Shown piece by piece: positions 33,870 to 42,353 of a stretch of DNA of 64,000 nucleotides. The stretch is from Virgisporangium ochraceum (GTDB lineage: Bacteria; Actinomycetota; Actinomycetes; Mycobacteriales; Micromonosporaceae). The position numbers were made by a program, and so were the translations under genes. The stretch covers positions 124,001 through 188,000 of the forward strand of contig NZ_BOPH01000043.1 in the NCBI RefSeq assembly GCF_016863655.1, written 5' to 3'. The notes below the pieces were generated by a model. That model searched no databases. It had not been told where the DNA came from and worked only from the letters and a program-made list of their open reading frames with translations. How positions within the stretch are numbered: the stretch's first letter is position 1; every line of letters starts with the position of its first letter.

Positions 33870-35120
33870 CTAGCGGGCGTACGGGTCCATCATGACCGCG
33901 GCGGCCCGCAGCCAGGCCGCCCTCGTGGCGGGCTGGAGGTCGGAGAGCTCGATCAGCGACCCGCTCTCCAGCGCCGGGTCGTACGGCACCACCACCACGG
34001 CGCGCGTGCGGGCCGTGAAGTGCGCCGCGAGGTCCTCGATCAGCGGCGTCGGGTTCGGCGACGGGCACGACAGCAGCGTGACCGCGTTCGAGACCATGTC
34101 CTCCATGCCGGCCTCGTCGAGCAGGTCGAGCATCCAGTCGGCGGTGAACGCCGCGTCCTCGCGCGGCACCGTGGTGACCACGAGCTGGTCGGCCGCCTGC
34201 AGCACGGTCTGCCAGTTCGGGCTCTCGACGTTGTTGCCGGTGTCGACACAGATCACGTCGTGGGTGCGGCGCAGCAGGTCGAGCACCCGCTTGACCGTGT
34301 ACGGGTCGAGCCGCTGCGCGAACCGCGGGTTCTCCTCGCCGGCGAGCACGTCGTAGGTGCCGTCGGACGCGTGACGCAGGTAGTCGTCGAGCCTGGTGTG
34401 CAGGTCGTACCCGGACGCGCCTTCCACGTCCACCAGGTCTCTGACCAGGTGACGGATGGTGCGCGCGTGACGCGCGGACCCGGCCCGGAGCCCGAGCGTT
34501 CCGCGCAGCTCGTTGTCGTCCCAGGCCAGCACGCCCTTGCCGCGGACGCTGCCGACCGACGCCGCCGTGAGCACGGTGGCCGTGGTCTTGTGTACGCCGC
34601 CCTTGGGGTTGGCGAACGCGAGCACGTGCGGTGACGCGAGCTCGCGCCGCAGCGTCTCGACGTACTGCTCGGTGGGCTCGGACGCCGGCTGTTCCCACTC
34701 CTGGTACTGGTACTGGTCGTAGCCGTTGGCTGGCTGCTCGTAGCCGTTGGCGGGCTGGTCGTAGCCGTTGGCCTGCTGGTAGCCGGCGTACTCGTCGTAG
34801 CCCTGCTGCTGGGGGACCTGGGCGTAGCCGTTGGCGCGCGGGTACTCCTCGTACGCCTCCTGTTGCTGCTGCGGAGGGTAGTCGCCGTAGCCGCGGCCGC
34901 CGTACTCGCCGTAACCGGGCTCGCCGCGGTACTCCTGCTCGCGGTAGCCCTCGTCGGCATAACGCGTGGTCCTGGCCTGAGCCAATCGCTCCTCCGAGAA
35001 GCGGCCGTCGTAGTCGTCGTCGTCGGGGCCACCGCGGCCCAGCAGGGCGCGGTCGAGCAACGACCGCCAGCGGGGGTTGTCCTCAGCGGGACGCCCCCAG
35101 TTGGTGTCGGTGCGCTCCAC
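33870..35120 (-). CDS. MinD/ParA-like ATPase with Tyr/Gln-rich N-terminus
   Basis: This 416-residue protein has a disordered first 150 residues rich in Tyr, Gln, Gly and Glu, with repeats such as QPANGYEQPANGYDQ. The ATPase domain begins with deviant Walker A NPKGGVHKTT at 171-180, then VLAWDDNE and VICVDTGNN. It resembles EspI/MinD-like proteins linked to ESX secretion or to polar placement, but no ESX genes are seen. The GTG at 35120 was chosen because GGGGAG lies 8 bases upstream; the TTG at 35126 is too close. Role unknown. Confidence 0.75.
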   Translation of the reverse strand: MERTDTNWGRPAEDNPRWRSLLDRALLGRGGPDDDDYDGRFSEERLAQARTTRYADEGYREQEYRGEPGYGEYGGRGYGDYPPQQQQEAYEEYPRANGYAQVPQQQGYDEYAGYQQANGYDQPANGYEQPANGYDQYQYQEWEQPASEPTEQYVETLRRELASPHVLAFANPKGGVHKTTATVLTAASVGSVRGKGVLAWDDNELRGTLGLRAGSARHARTIRHLVRDLVDVEGASGYDLHTRLDDYLRHASDGTYDVLAGEENPRFAQRLDPYTVKRVLDLLRRTHDVICVDTGNNVESPNWQTVLQAADQLVVTTVPREDAAFTADWMLDLLDEAGMEDMVSNAVTLLSCPSPNPTPLIEDLAAHFTARTRAVVVVPYDPALESGSLIELSDLQPATRAAWLRAAAVMMDPYAR

Positions 35121-35317
35121 GGACAAAGCTCCCCATTTCTACGCCCGGCTCGTGGCCGGTCTCCCGTCGCCCCACCGGGCGACAAAATCAACTGCGTACT
35201 CCACCGCGTCCGCTACAGGCTACGGATCCAACGCTGATCAGACCACTGGCGAAGACGAAGAATTGTGCGACTTCCCGCCGGGGCCCAACTACTCAACGTC
35301 GCGATGACGTTCCGGGG

Positions 35318-36244
35318 TTACGCCTCGAGCGCCGCCAACGCGGCGGCCAGGTCATCCGGGTACGGGCTCTCGAACTCGACGTACCGACCGGTGCCGGGGT
35401 GCACGAACCCGAGCCGGACGGCGTGCAGCCACTGCCGCTGCAGCCCGAGCCGCGCCGCGAGCGTCGGATCTGCACCGTACGTGAGATCCCCCACGCAGGG
35501 GTGCCGTAACGCCGCGAAATGTACCCGGATCTGGTGGGTTCGTCCCGTTTCCAGTCGCACATCGACCAGCGTCGCCGCGGGGAACGCCTCGATCGTGTCG
35601 TAGTGGGTGATGCTCGGCCGGCCGCCGGCCACCACCGCGAACTTGTAGTCGTGGCTGGGATGCCGGTCGATCGGCGCGTCGATGGTGCCGCGTGACGGGT
35701 CCGGATGCCCCTGCACCACGGCGTGGTACCGCTTGTCGACCTCGCGTTCCTTGAACGCCCGCTTCAACGCGCTGTACGCCCGCTCGCTCTTGGCCACCAC
35801 CATGATCCCGGTGGTCCCGACGTCGAGACGGTGCACCACGCCCTGCCTTTCGGCCGCCCCGCTGGTCGACACCCGGTGGCCCAGTGCCGCGACGCCGCCG
35901 ATCACGGTCTGGCCGGTCCACCCGGGGCTCGGGTGCGCGGCGACCCCGACCGGTTTGTCGACCACCACGATGTCGTCGTCGCTGTACACGACCGACAGCC
36001 CGGTGACGTTCTCGGGCACGATCTCCGGTGGGGCGGGCGGCGCCGGCAGCGCGACCTCCAGCCAGGACCCGGCCTTCAGCCGGTCGGACTTGGCCTTCAC
36101 CGTGCCGTCGACCTCGACGTCACCGGCGTCGATCAGGTCGGCGGCGCCGGTGCGGGAGAGCCCGAACATGCGGGCGATCGCCTGGTCGAGGCGCATGCCG
36201 TCGAGGCCGTCGGGCACCGGCATCGACCGTCGGTCGCGGCTCAT
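35318..36244 (-). CDS. rluD: RluA-family pseudouridine synthase, RluD-like
   Basis: The 308-residue protein has an S4 RNA-binding domain (about 14-60) and the pseudouridine synthase domain with catalytic D141 in HRLDVGTTGIMV and the RTHQIRVH segment. RluD modifies 23S rRNA helix 69; the exact target here is inferred from domain layout. The ATG shares ATGA with lspA, the usual actinobacterial lspA-rluD pair. Confidence 0.92.
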   Translation of the reverse strand: MSRDRRSMPVPDGLDGMRLDQAIARMFGLSRTGAADLIDAGDVEVDGTVKAKSDRLKAGSWLEVALPAPPAPPEIVPENVTGLSVVYSDDDIVVVDKPVGVAAHPSPGWTGQTVIGGVAALGHRVSTSGAAERQGVVHRLDVGTTGIMVVAKSERAYSALKRAFKEREVDKRYHAVVQGHPDPSRGTIDAPIDRHPSHDYKFAVVAGGRPSITHYDTIEAFPAATLVDVRLETGRTHQIRVHFAALRHPCVGDLTYGADPTLAARLGLQRQWLHAVRLGFVHPGTGRYVEFESPYPDDLAAALAALEA

Positions 36245-36903
36245 GCGGTGCCGGCCTCTTCTCCGGACCGGGACGCGCCGCCGCCGGCGGCCGTCTCCTC
36301 TGCCGGCTTCCGCTCTGCCGGCTTCTGCTCGGCCGCCTTCTCCTCGGCCGCTTTCTGTTCCGCGGCCTTCTGTTCGGCGCGGCTCGGCAGCCGGGTGCCG
36401 TCGCGCTGCCGTCCGGTGAGCTCCAGCAGGATGATGAACGCGACCCCGATGGTGAGCGCCGAGTCGGCGCCGTTGAACACGGGGAAGCCGCGGCCCCGCT
36501 CGTCGAGGAGGCTGACCATGTCGACGACGTGCCCCATGAACGGACCGGGTGAGCGGAACAGCCGGTCGCCCAGGTTGCCGATCACCCCGCCGAGCACCAG
36601 CCCGAGCGCGACCGCCCACGGCGTCGACCGGACGTTGCGGATCACGAACCCGAGCACGACGAGCACGACCAGCGCCACGATCGGGAACACCCAGGTGACG
36701 CCGGTGCCCATGCTGAACGCCGCGCCGCTGTTGCGCACGTGCATGAGGTAGACCAGTCCGCCGAGCACCTTCACGGGTTCCCGGTCGTCGAGGTACACGA
36801 CGGTGAGGTGCTTCGTGATCTGGTCGATCGCCGTGACGGCGAGGGCGATGCCGAGAAAAAGAGCGAGGACGCGGCGCCGGTCGATCGTTGAACCCTGCGC
36901 CAC
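36241..36903 (-). CDS. lspA: Lipoprotein signal peptidase LspA with charged C-terminal tail
   Basis: LspA (signal peptidase II) cleaves prolipoprotein signal peptides in the membrane. Four helices carry the catalytic aspartates D113 in GNLGDRLF and D147 in VFNGADSALT. After residue 175 a tail of E-K-A repeats (AAEQKAAEEK, then AAGGG) extends to 220; it is longer than usual. The start is GTG 36903 or 36909; GGAG lies upstream of both. It precedes rluD with a 4-base overlap. Confidence 0.95.
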   Translation of the reverse strand: MAQGSTIDRRRVLALFLGIALAVTAIDQITKHLTVVYLDDREPVKVLGGLVYLMHVRNSGAAFSMGTGVTWVFPIVALVVLVVLGFVIRNVRSTPWAVALGLVLGGVIGNLGDRLFRSPGPFMGHVVDMVSLLDERGRGFPVFNGADSALTIGVAFIILLELTGRQRDGTRLPSRAEQKAAEQKAAEEKAAEQKPAERKPAEETAAGGGASRSGEEAGTA

Positions 36904-36938
36904 GCCCACCCACTCCAGGTCTTGGGGAACCCGCCCCG

Positions 36939-38177
36939 CTAGCGGCGCTCCTCCAGCTGCTTGCAACTCACGCAGAGCGTAGCCGACGGGAATGCGGCGA
37001 GCCGCTCCACGGGGATGGCGTTGCCGCACCGCTCGCACCAGCCGTAGCTGCCCTCGTCGAGACGCTCGAGGGCCCGCTCCACCTGGTTGATGCGCTCCAG
37101 GATGTTGTTGGCCAGCGAGATCTCCTGCTCACGCTCGAAGGTCTTGGTGCCGGTGTCGGCCTGGTCGTCGCCGGCCGAGTCGGTGAGCCGGTCACGCTGC
37201 AGTTCGGCGATGTCGGCCACCGTCTGGTCGTACTCGGTGCGCAGTTCGGTGTGCCGCTCCTGCAGGGCGCTGCGGATCTCCTGGGTGTCGGCCTCGCTGC
37301 GGGTGCCCCGCTTCGCGGCGGTGGCGGTGCGGCCGGCGTTGCCGGCGGACTTGGCCGCGGTGGCCTTCGTCGCCTTGGTCGGCTTGGATTGTGCTGTCTG
37401 GGCCATCGTCGCTCCCTCGACCGCGGCGGCCGCGGTGGTCGAAACTGCGTTGGGTGGGTTCGCCCCGTCGGCCCGTTCGGTGCCGTCGGGGGTCGTCGTC
37501 CGGCCGGAGCCGGTGGTCGCGGTCCGGCGGGGGGCGCCGGGTCCGTCGCTTGTGTCGGGGGGACGGGCTGAGCCTGTTTTCTTCGTACCCGCCGCCGTAC
37601 GGGCGGCCGTCTTCGATGCCGTCTTCGGTGCGGTCTTGCTTGCCGCTCTGGCCGGAGCCGGGGCGGAGGTCGTGGTGGGCGCCTTGGCGGGCGATTTGGC
37701 GGGCGCCGTCGCGGCCGACTTCGCCGCGCTCTTCGTGGCGGTCGTCGTGGCGGTCTCCGCCGCGGTCTTCGGAGCGGTCTTCGCTGGCGCCTTCACCGCA
37801 GTCTTCGCTGGCGCCTTCGCCGCAGCCTTCGCGGGCGCCGGAGCCTTCGCGGGCGCCTTCGCCGCGGTCTTGGCCGGCGCCTTCGCCGCAGCCTTCGCGG
37901 GGGCCACCGACTTGGCAGGGGCCTTCGCCACCGACTTGGCGGGGGCCTTCGCCGCAGCGTTCGCGGGGGCCTTCGCCACCGACTTGGCCGGAGCCTTCGT
38001 CGCGGCCTTCGCGGGGGCCTTCGCCACCGACTTGGCAGGGGCCTTCGCCGCCGTCTTGCCGGGCGCCTTCGCGGGCGTCGCCTTGCCCGCGCGCGCGGAG
38101 GACGACCGGCGCGAGGAGGCGTCGACCTGGGCTGCGCGCCCGGTTGCCTTTCGCGTCGCGGATGACCGTTCGGCCAT
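36939..38177 (-). CDS. DksA/TraR zinc-finger protein with histone-H1-like AKAP-repeat N-terminus
   Basis: The 412-residue protein ends in a C4 zinc finger (C381, C384, C402, C405 in WCERCG...LCVSCK) preceded by a coiled coil, the TraR/DksA layout that binds RNA polymerase. Residues about 20-180 are Lys/Ala/Pro repeats (KAPAK, KTAAK) like histone H1 or HBsu-type tails. The ATG at 38177 has GGGGGA. A second ATG at 37406 (residue 258) has GAGGGAGCGACG upstream and would yield a 155-residue zinc-finger protein alone. Both may be used. Confidence 0.85.
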   Translation of the reverse strand: MAERSSATRKATGRAAQVDASSRRSSSARAGKATPAKAPGKTAAKAPAKSVAKAPAKAATKAPAKSVAKAPANAAAKAPAKSVAKAPAKSVAPAKAAAKAPAKTAAKAPAKAPAPAKAAAKAPAKTAVKAPAKTAPKTAAETATTTATKSAAKSAATAPAKSPAKAPTTTSAPAPARAASKTAPKTASKTAARTAAGTKKTGSARPPDTSDGPGAPRRTATTGSGRTTTPDGTERADGANPPNAVSTTAAAAVEGATMAQTAQSKPTKATKATAAKSAGNAGRTATAAKRGTRSEADTQEIRSALQERHTELRTEYDQTVADIAELQRDRLTDSAGDDQADTGTKTFEREQEISLANNILERINQVERALERLDEGSYGWCERCGNAIPVERLAAFPSATLCVSCKQLEERR

Positions 38178-38201
38178 GCGTCCCCCAGATAAAAGACGGG
38201 C

Positions 38202-38221
38202 GCGCGGTGCTGGCACCGCGC
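38202..38221 (-). terminator. Candidate attenuator in the DksA-like leader
   Basis: On the minus strand GCGCGGTGC, loop CA and GCACCGCGC form a perfect 9-base stem, followed after five bases (GCCCG) by TCTTTT. It lies downstream of the candidate promoter and before the ATG, so it could stop transcription early. The T-tract is unusual for this genome. Confidence 0.45.
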
Positions 38222-38237
38222 ACTCCAGTGGGTGGCA

Positions 38238-38266
38238 AGAATACGGAATGTACCGGCGCCCGCCAA
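38238..38266 (-). promoter_or_regulatory. Candidate promoter of the DksA-like gene
   Basis: The minus strand reads TTGGCG (38261-38266), a 17-base spacer and TATTCT (38238-38243). Transcription would start near 38231, giving a leader of about 54 bases with the hairpin. Confidence 0.55.
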
Positions 38267-38404
38267 CCATGCCACACCAGTTAGCTCAAAACGGACCTTT
38301 CTTTCTGGCTCGGCCGTCCCGCCCTATCAGGTCCGGCTCGTTTGCCGGGTGTCATTACCCGCCGCACACCGGTCCAACACGTCGGGTTGCGCACTTTCCT
38401 GATC

Positions 38405-39922
38405 TCAGGCGTGGGCCGCGGACTCGTCGCCGTGCTCGGAGAACCACCGCGCCAGCCGGCCGCGGCGGCTGACCGCGCGCAGCCGGCGTTCGGTGGCGTC
38501 GCGTACCCGGTCGGCGGCGACGATCAGCAGGCTGTCGTGGGTACGCAGCCGCGTCGTCGAGGTCGGTACGAACGCCGCGCCGTCGCGGGTCACCAGCATG
38601 ATGGCCGCGCCCTCCGGGAGGCGCAGCTCGTCGATGTGCACGCCGGCGAGCTTCGACCCGGGCGGGATGTCGAGCTGGAGGAGGTCGGCCCGCATGCGTT
38701 CCAGGGGTGCCGCGTCGAGCTCGAGCTCGGTGGTCTCGTCGGGGGCGAGCACGCCCAGCCAGCGGGCGGCCGGCGGCAGCGACCAGCCCTGCGCCAGCGT
38801 GTAGACCACGACCAGCACGAACACGACGTTGAACAGCGTGGACGCACCGGATAGGCCGGCCGAGAGCGGGATCGTCGCGAGCACGATCGGCACGGCGCCG
38901 CGCAGCCCGGCCCAGGAGAGGAAGACCTGCTCGTTGAGCGGGTACCGGAACGGCCCCACCGACGCCGCCACCGACAGCGGCCGCGCCACGACCAGCAGCA
39001 CCAACCCGATCACCAGGGCCTGCAGCACGGCCGGACCCAGGTCGGCCGGCTCGACCAGCAGGCCGAGCAGCACGAACAGCCCGATCTGGGCCAGCCACGC
39101 CAACCCGTCGGCGAAGCCGAGCACCGCCCGGCGGTGCGGCAGGTGCGAGTTGCCCAGGACGACCCCGCACACGTAGACGGCGAGGAATCCGGACGCGTGC
39201 GCGGCCAGTCCCACCGAATAGGCCAGCACGGTGAGACCGACGGTCGCGAGCGGGTACAGCCCGGCCGCCGGCAGCGCGGCGTTGCGCAGCAGCCACGCGC
39301 CGCTGAACCCGACCGCCACCCCGATCAGGCCGCCCGCGCCCAGTTCGTAGCCGGCGAGCAGCAGGTGCTCCCACCAGGGGTGGTCGCCGCCCTCCGACGT
39401 CTCGGTGACCGACAGTGCCAGCACGAGCAGCACCACGGGCGCGTCGTTGATACCGGACTCGGCCTCGAGCAGCGCCGAGAGCCGGGGCTTGATCCGCAAC
39501 CGGCGCAGTGTGGCGAACACCGCCGCCGCGTCGGTCGACGAGAGCACCGCCCCATACAGAAAGGCCAGCCGCCAGTCCAGTCCCAGCAGGAAGTGCGCGA
39601 CCACCGCGACCACCGCGGCGCTGACCGCGACCCCGACGGTCGACAGCACCACCGCCGGACCGAGCACCGGGCGCAGCTCGCTCCACCGGGCGGTCAGGCC
39701 GCCCTCGGCGATGATCACGACGAGCGCGCACAGCCCGAGCGTGCGGGTGAGGTCGGCATCGGTGAACTGGATGCCCAGGCCGATCGGGCCCAGCGCCATG
39801 CCGAGCACCAGGTAGACGAGCAGGCTGGGAAGGCCGAGCCGGCTCGCCAGCCGCACCGCGGCGACGGCGATGAGCAGCACCGTCGCGGCGATCAGGAGCG
39901 CGACGTTGATCGAATCGTTCAT
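38405..39922 (-). CDS. CPA1-type cation/proton antiporter with TrkA-C domain
   Basis: The 505-residue protein has about 13 membrane helices (LPSLLVYLVLGMALGP, AVLSSTDAAAVFATLR, ESGINDAPVVLLVL) matching NhaP/CvrA-type antiporters. The conserved SSTDAA and GINDAP carry the ion-binding aspartates. A C-terminal TrkA-C-like domain (about 400-480) may sense ligand. It exchanges K+ or Na+ for H+. It converges with nothing and is followed by 227 bases before the DksA-like start. Confidence 0.9.
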   Translation of the reverse strand: MNDSINVALLIAATVLLIAVAAVRLASRLGLPSLLVYLVLGMALGPIGLGIQFTDADLTRTLGLCALVVIIAEGGLTARWSELRPVLGPAVVLSTVGVAVSAAVVAVVAHFLLGLDWRLAFLYGAVLSSTDAAAVFATLRRLRIKPRLSALLEAESGINDAPVVLLVLALSVTETSEGGDHPWWEHLLLAGYELGAGGLIGVAVGFSGAWLLRNAALPAAGLYPLATVGLTVLAYSVGLAAHASGFLAVYVCGVVLGNSHLPHRRAVLGFADGLAWLAQIGLFVLLGLLVEPADLGPAVLQALVIGLVLLVVARPLSVAASVGPFRYPLNEQVFLSWAGLRGAVPIVLATIPLSAGLSGASTLFNVVFVLVVVYTLAQGWSLPPAARWLGVLAPDETTELELDAAPLERMRADLLQLDIPPGSKLAGVHIDELRLPEGAAIMLVTRDGAAFVPTSTTRLRTHDSLLIVAADRVRDATERRLRAVSRRGRLARWFSEHGDESAAHA

Positions 39923-39931
39923 CGCGCGCCC

Positions 39932-40237
39932 TTACGGCGGCGTGTCGCGCAGGCGCGCCACCCGGTCGGCGAGATCGGGGGGTGCGTCGGTCACGGCGAT
40001 GATCTTATCGCGGCTGGCCGCCCCGGACCGCAGGGACAGGTCCGCGCGTCGCAGGCCCAGCGCGTCGGCCAGGGCCGCGATCGCGGCGTCGGTCGCCCGG
40101 CCGTCGACCGGCGGCGCGTGGACGGCGACGACCAGCGCCGCCCCGTGCGGCCCCTCGTACCGACCGCCGACCCGCGCGCGCGACGAGCCGGGCTTGACCC
40201 GGATGGGCACCAGCGATCCTGAACCGTTGCCGCTCAA
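39932..40237 (-). CDS. DUF167 (YggU-like) protein
   Basis: This 101-residue protein has the DUF167 core IRVKPGSSRARVGG and HAPPVDGRATDAAIAALADALG, ending with a short acidic tail. The start is probably TTG at 40237 with AGGAGGG about 11 bases upstream. Function is unknown; the family is often linked to yggT and wag31 regions, as here. Confidence 0.85.
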   Translation of the reverse strand: MSGNGSGSLVPIRVKPGSSRARVGGRYEGPHGAALVVAVHAPPVDGRATDAAIAALADALGLRRADLSLRSGAASRDKIIAVTDAPPDLADRVARLRDTPP

Positions 40238-40252
40238 GACCGCGGGACCCTC

Positions 40253-41008
40253 CTACCTGCGAACGCGCGCCAACAGGGTGCTGTCGGGCTCGCACAGACC
40301 GCACGGTGTGAAGCCCAGTTCCACCGCCTCGCTCACCGGGAGCGACTCGTGCTCGCGGCCGAGAAGGTGGACGCAACCGGGCAGATGGTAGCGGGGACGG
40401 CCGTCGACCACCAGGACATCGGCGTCGAGCTGCGCGACGCGGGCCTGCTCGGCCGGCGACACCCGCTGGGCCGGCGGCTCGTCGGACGGGTCCTCGTCGA
40501 ACTCGTCGTCGTCCTCGTCGTCGTACTGGTCGTCGTAGTTGTCGCCGTACTGCTCGCTGTACTGGTCGTACTGGTTCTGGTTCTGGTAACCGCCGCCGTA
40601 GCGCTCGCCCGACGACTGTGCGGGCACCCCGCCGCCGCGCCGGCCCACGTCGAGCATCGTGGTCTCGCGGACGTCGCCGTAGCCCTCGTCGTACTCGTCC
40701 GCGCGGTCGTCGCGGCCGCCCCGGTCTGCGCGGTCTCCCCGGTCTACCCGGTCGCCTCGGTCGCCGACCCCGGCGGCGACGGTCTGGCGGGGGCGGCGGC
40801 GCTGGGTGGTGCGCGCGGCCTCCTCCTCGGCCTCGATCGCCGCCGCGACGGCGGCCCGGCCGCTGCGGCGGGATCCGACCACCAGCGCGAGCGCCGCGAC
40901 GAGGCTGGTCAGGATCGAGGCGACGAGGTAGGTGTTGGACCCCTCGAGCAGGCCGTAGCCCAGCAGGACCACCGCCCCCACGATCAGCACCAGGCTTACG
41001 ACTGTCAC
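40253..41008 (-). CDS. Membrane protein with Asp-Arg-rich linker and Ada-like metal site
   Basis: Two helices (about 2-20 and 27-45) are followed by a linker with DR repeats (GDRGDRVDRGDRADRGGRDDRAD), a Tyr/Asp/Gln-rich stretch and a C-terminal motif HLPGC...TPCGLC. H208, C212, C236 and C239 match the spacing of Ada-type zinc domains. The 251 residues lack any methyltransferase domain. The GTG at 41008 has GGAGGG six bases upstream. It may be a membrane-tethered metal or redox sensor; no function is known. Confidence 0.65.
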   Translation of the reverse strand: MTVVSLVLIVGAVVLLGYGLLEGSNTYLVASILTSLVAALALVVGSRRSGRAAVAAAIEAEEEAARTTQRRRPRQTVAAGVGDRGDRVDRGDRADRGGRDDRADEYDEGYGDVRETTMLDVGRRGGGVPAQSSGERYGGGYQNQNQYDQYSEQYGDNYDDQYDDEDDDEFDEDPSDEPPAQRVSPAEQARVAQLDADVLVVDGRPRYHLPGCVHLLGREHESLPVSEAVELGFTPCGLCEPDSTLLARVRR

Positions 41009-41080
41009 GGTTAACCCTCCGGCCCACAACTTGCTGCGCTGTCGCGGGTAAAACGAGTCAGGTCCGGCGACGGTTCCTGC

Positions 41081-41130
41081 AGATCTTGGAAATCTGAACA
41101 GCAGATTCGATGTACAGGTTTCCAAGATCT
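41081..41130. repeat. GATCTTG palindromic element, 48-bp class, copy 2
   Basis: AGATCTTGGAAATCTG (41081-41096) pairs with CAGGTTTCCAAGATCT (41115-41130) with one mismatch (G-U in RNA). From GATC to GATC it is 48 bp (41082-41129), as in copy 1. It lies between wag31 and the Ada-like membrane gene, next to a separate terminator. Confidence 0.8.
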
Positions 41131-41144
41131 CGGGACAGGCACAA

Positions 41145-41178
41145 GACGCGCCGCTCCCCGTTCGGGAAGCGGCGCGTC
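41145..41178 (-). terminator. Terminator of wag31
   Basis: GACGCGCCGCTCCCC and GGGAAGCGGCGCGTC form a roughly 15-base stem with one mismatch around a short loop, 20 bases after the wag31 stop. It should end the dcw transcript. Confidence 0.7.
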
Positions 41179-41198
41179 GCCGTTCGTGCTACCGCGGG

Positions 41199-41993
41199 CT
41201 AGCGGCCGCTGTCGCGCCCGCTGTACGAGCCGGCCAGGCTCGCTGCGGCAAGGCCACCGCTGTTGGTGGCCCGGGTCGAGGTCTCCGACCGCTGGAGCTC
41301 GGCCTCGAGGCCCTGGCCACGGCCCTCCAGGTCGCGCAGCTGGCTCTCGAGGTACGCCTTGAGCCGCGTGCGGTACTCGCGCTCGAACTGCTTGAGCTCC
41401 TCGATGTGCTTCTGCAGCGCGGTGCGCTTGGCGTCGAGGCCGCTGATGGCGTCGGTGTGGCGCTGGCGCGCGTCACGCTCGAGGGCGTCGGCCTTGGCCC
41501 GCGCGTCGCGGGTGACCTCCTCGGCCTTCGACCGGGCGTCGGCCAGCAGCTTGTCGGCCTCGCGGCGCGCGTCGTTGACGTGGTCGTCGGCCGTGCGCTG
41601 CGCCATCATGAGGACCCGCAGCGCCTGCTGCTCGCCCTCACCCGCGGTCATGGCACCGCCGGACGGGCCCTGCGACCGCAGCTGCTCGATCTCGGCCTGC
41701 ATGCCCCGCGCGGCCTGCTCCGCCTGCGTCTTCTCGCGCTGGACCCGGTCGAGCTGCGACTTGACCTCGGCCAGCTCGGAGGCGAGCCGTGGGTCGGCAC
41801 CGGGGCCGGCCGGACGGCCGCCGCCGCCCCGCTCGAGCTGAGCGCGCAGCTCGTTGTTCTCCTCGATCAGACGGGCGAGCTCGCGCTCGACCTCGTCAAG
41901 GAAGGCGTCGACCTCCTCCTCGTCGTACCCCCGTTTGCCGATCGGGGGTTTCTTGAACGCGACGTTGTGGACGTCGGCCGGGGTCAGCGGCAT
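41199..41993 (-). CDS. wag31: Polar growth and septum-site protein DivIVA/Wag31
   Basis: The 264-residue protein starts MPLTPADVHNVAFKKPPIGKRGYDEEEVDAFLDEVE, the membrane-curvature-binding DivIVA N-terminal domain. A linker with RGGGGRPAGPG and a long coiled coil (about 85-230) follow. In actinobacteria it marks poles and directs apical wall growth. GAGGAG lies before the ATG. It follows yggT by 36 bases and ends the cluster. Confidence 0.95.
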   Translation of the reverse strand: MPLTPADVHNVAFKKPPIGKRGYDEEEVDAFLDEVERELARLIEENNELRAQLERGGGGRPAGPGADPRLASELAEVKSQLDRVQREKTQAEQAARGMQAEIEQLRSQGPSGGAMTAGEGEQQALRVLMMAQRTADDHVNDARREADKLLADARSKAEEVTRDARAKADALERDARQRHTDAISGLDAKRTALQKHIEELKQFEREYRTRLKAYLESQLRDLEGRGQGLEAELQRSETSTRATNSGGLAAASLAGSYSGRDSGR

Positions 41994-42029
41994 CGATACT
42001 CCTCGGGTCGGTCTCGACCACGTGGCCAA

Positions 42030-42344
42030 TCACGCTCCGGCGACAACCGAAGTGATCAGGGGCCTTACCACGAAGTCCATCAGCACGAACAGGATAACCA
42101 GCAGCACAAGGGAGCTCAGGTCGAGGCTCACCGTACCAAGCCGGAGCGGCGGGATCACCCGCCTCAACGCTTTCAGAGGCGGATCAGTGACGCTCCACAC
42201 CACTTCCATGGCGGCCGCGGCGCCCCGGCCGGGCTGCCAGCGCCGGCCGAACGTGAGCACGTAGCCCATGATGAACCGGGCGATCAGCGTCAGGAAGAAG
42301 ACGTAGAGCACCAGGTACAGCACCTGAAGGGCGATCGATAGCAC
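42030..42344 (-). CDS. YggT-family membrane protein
   Basis: This 104-residue protein has two YggT-type repeats of helix, IARFIMGYV... and DPPLKALRRVIPP, LVLLVILFVLMDFVVRPL. The family lies between sepF and divIVA in many Gram-positive bacteria and has been linked to division and osmotic stress. The GTG start has GAGGCCA upstream and sits 9 bases from the sepF stop. Confidence 0.92.
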   Translation of the reverse strand: MLSIALQVLYLVLYVFFLTLIARFIMGYVLTFGRRWQPGRGAAAAMEVVWSVTDPPLKALRRVIPPLRLGTVSLDLSSLVLLVILFVLMDFVVRPLITSVVAGA

Positions 42345-42353
42345 TGGCCTCGC

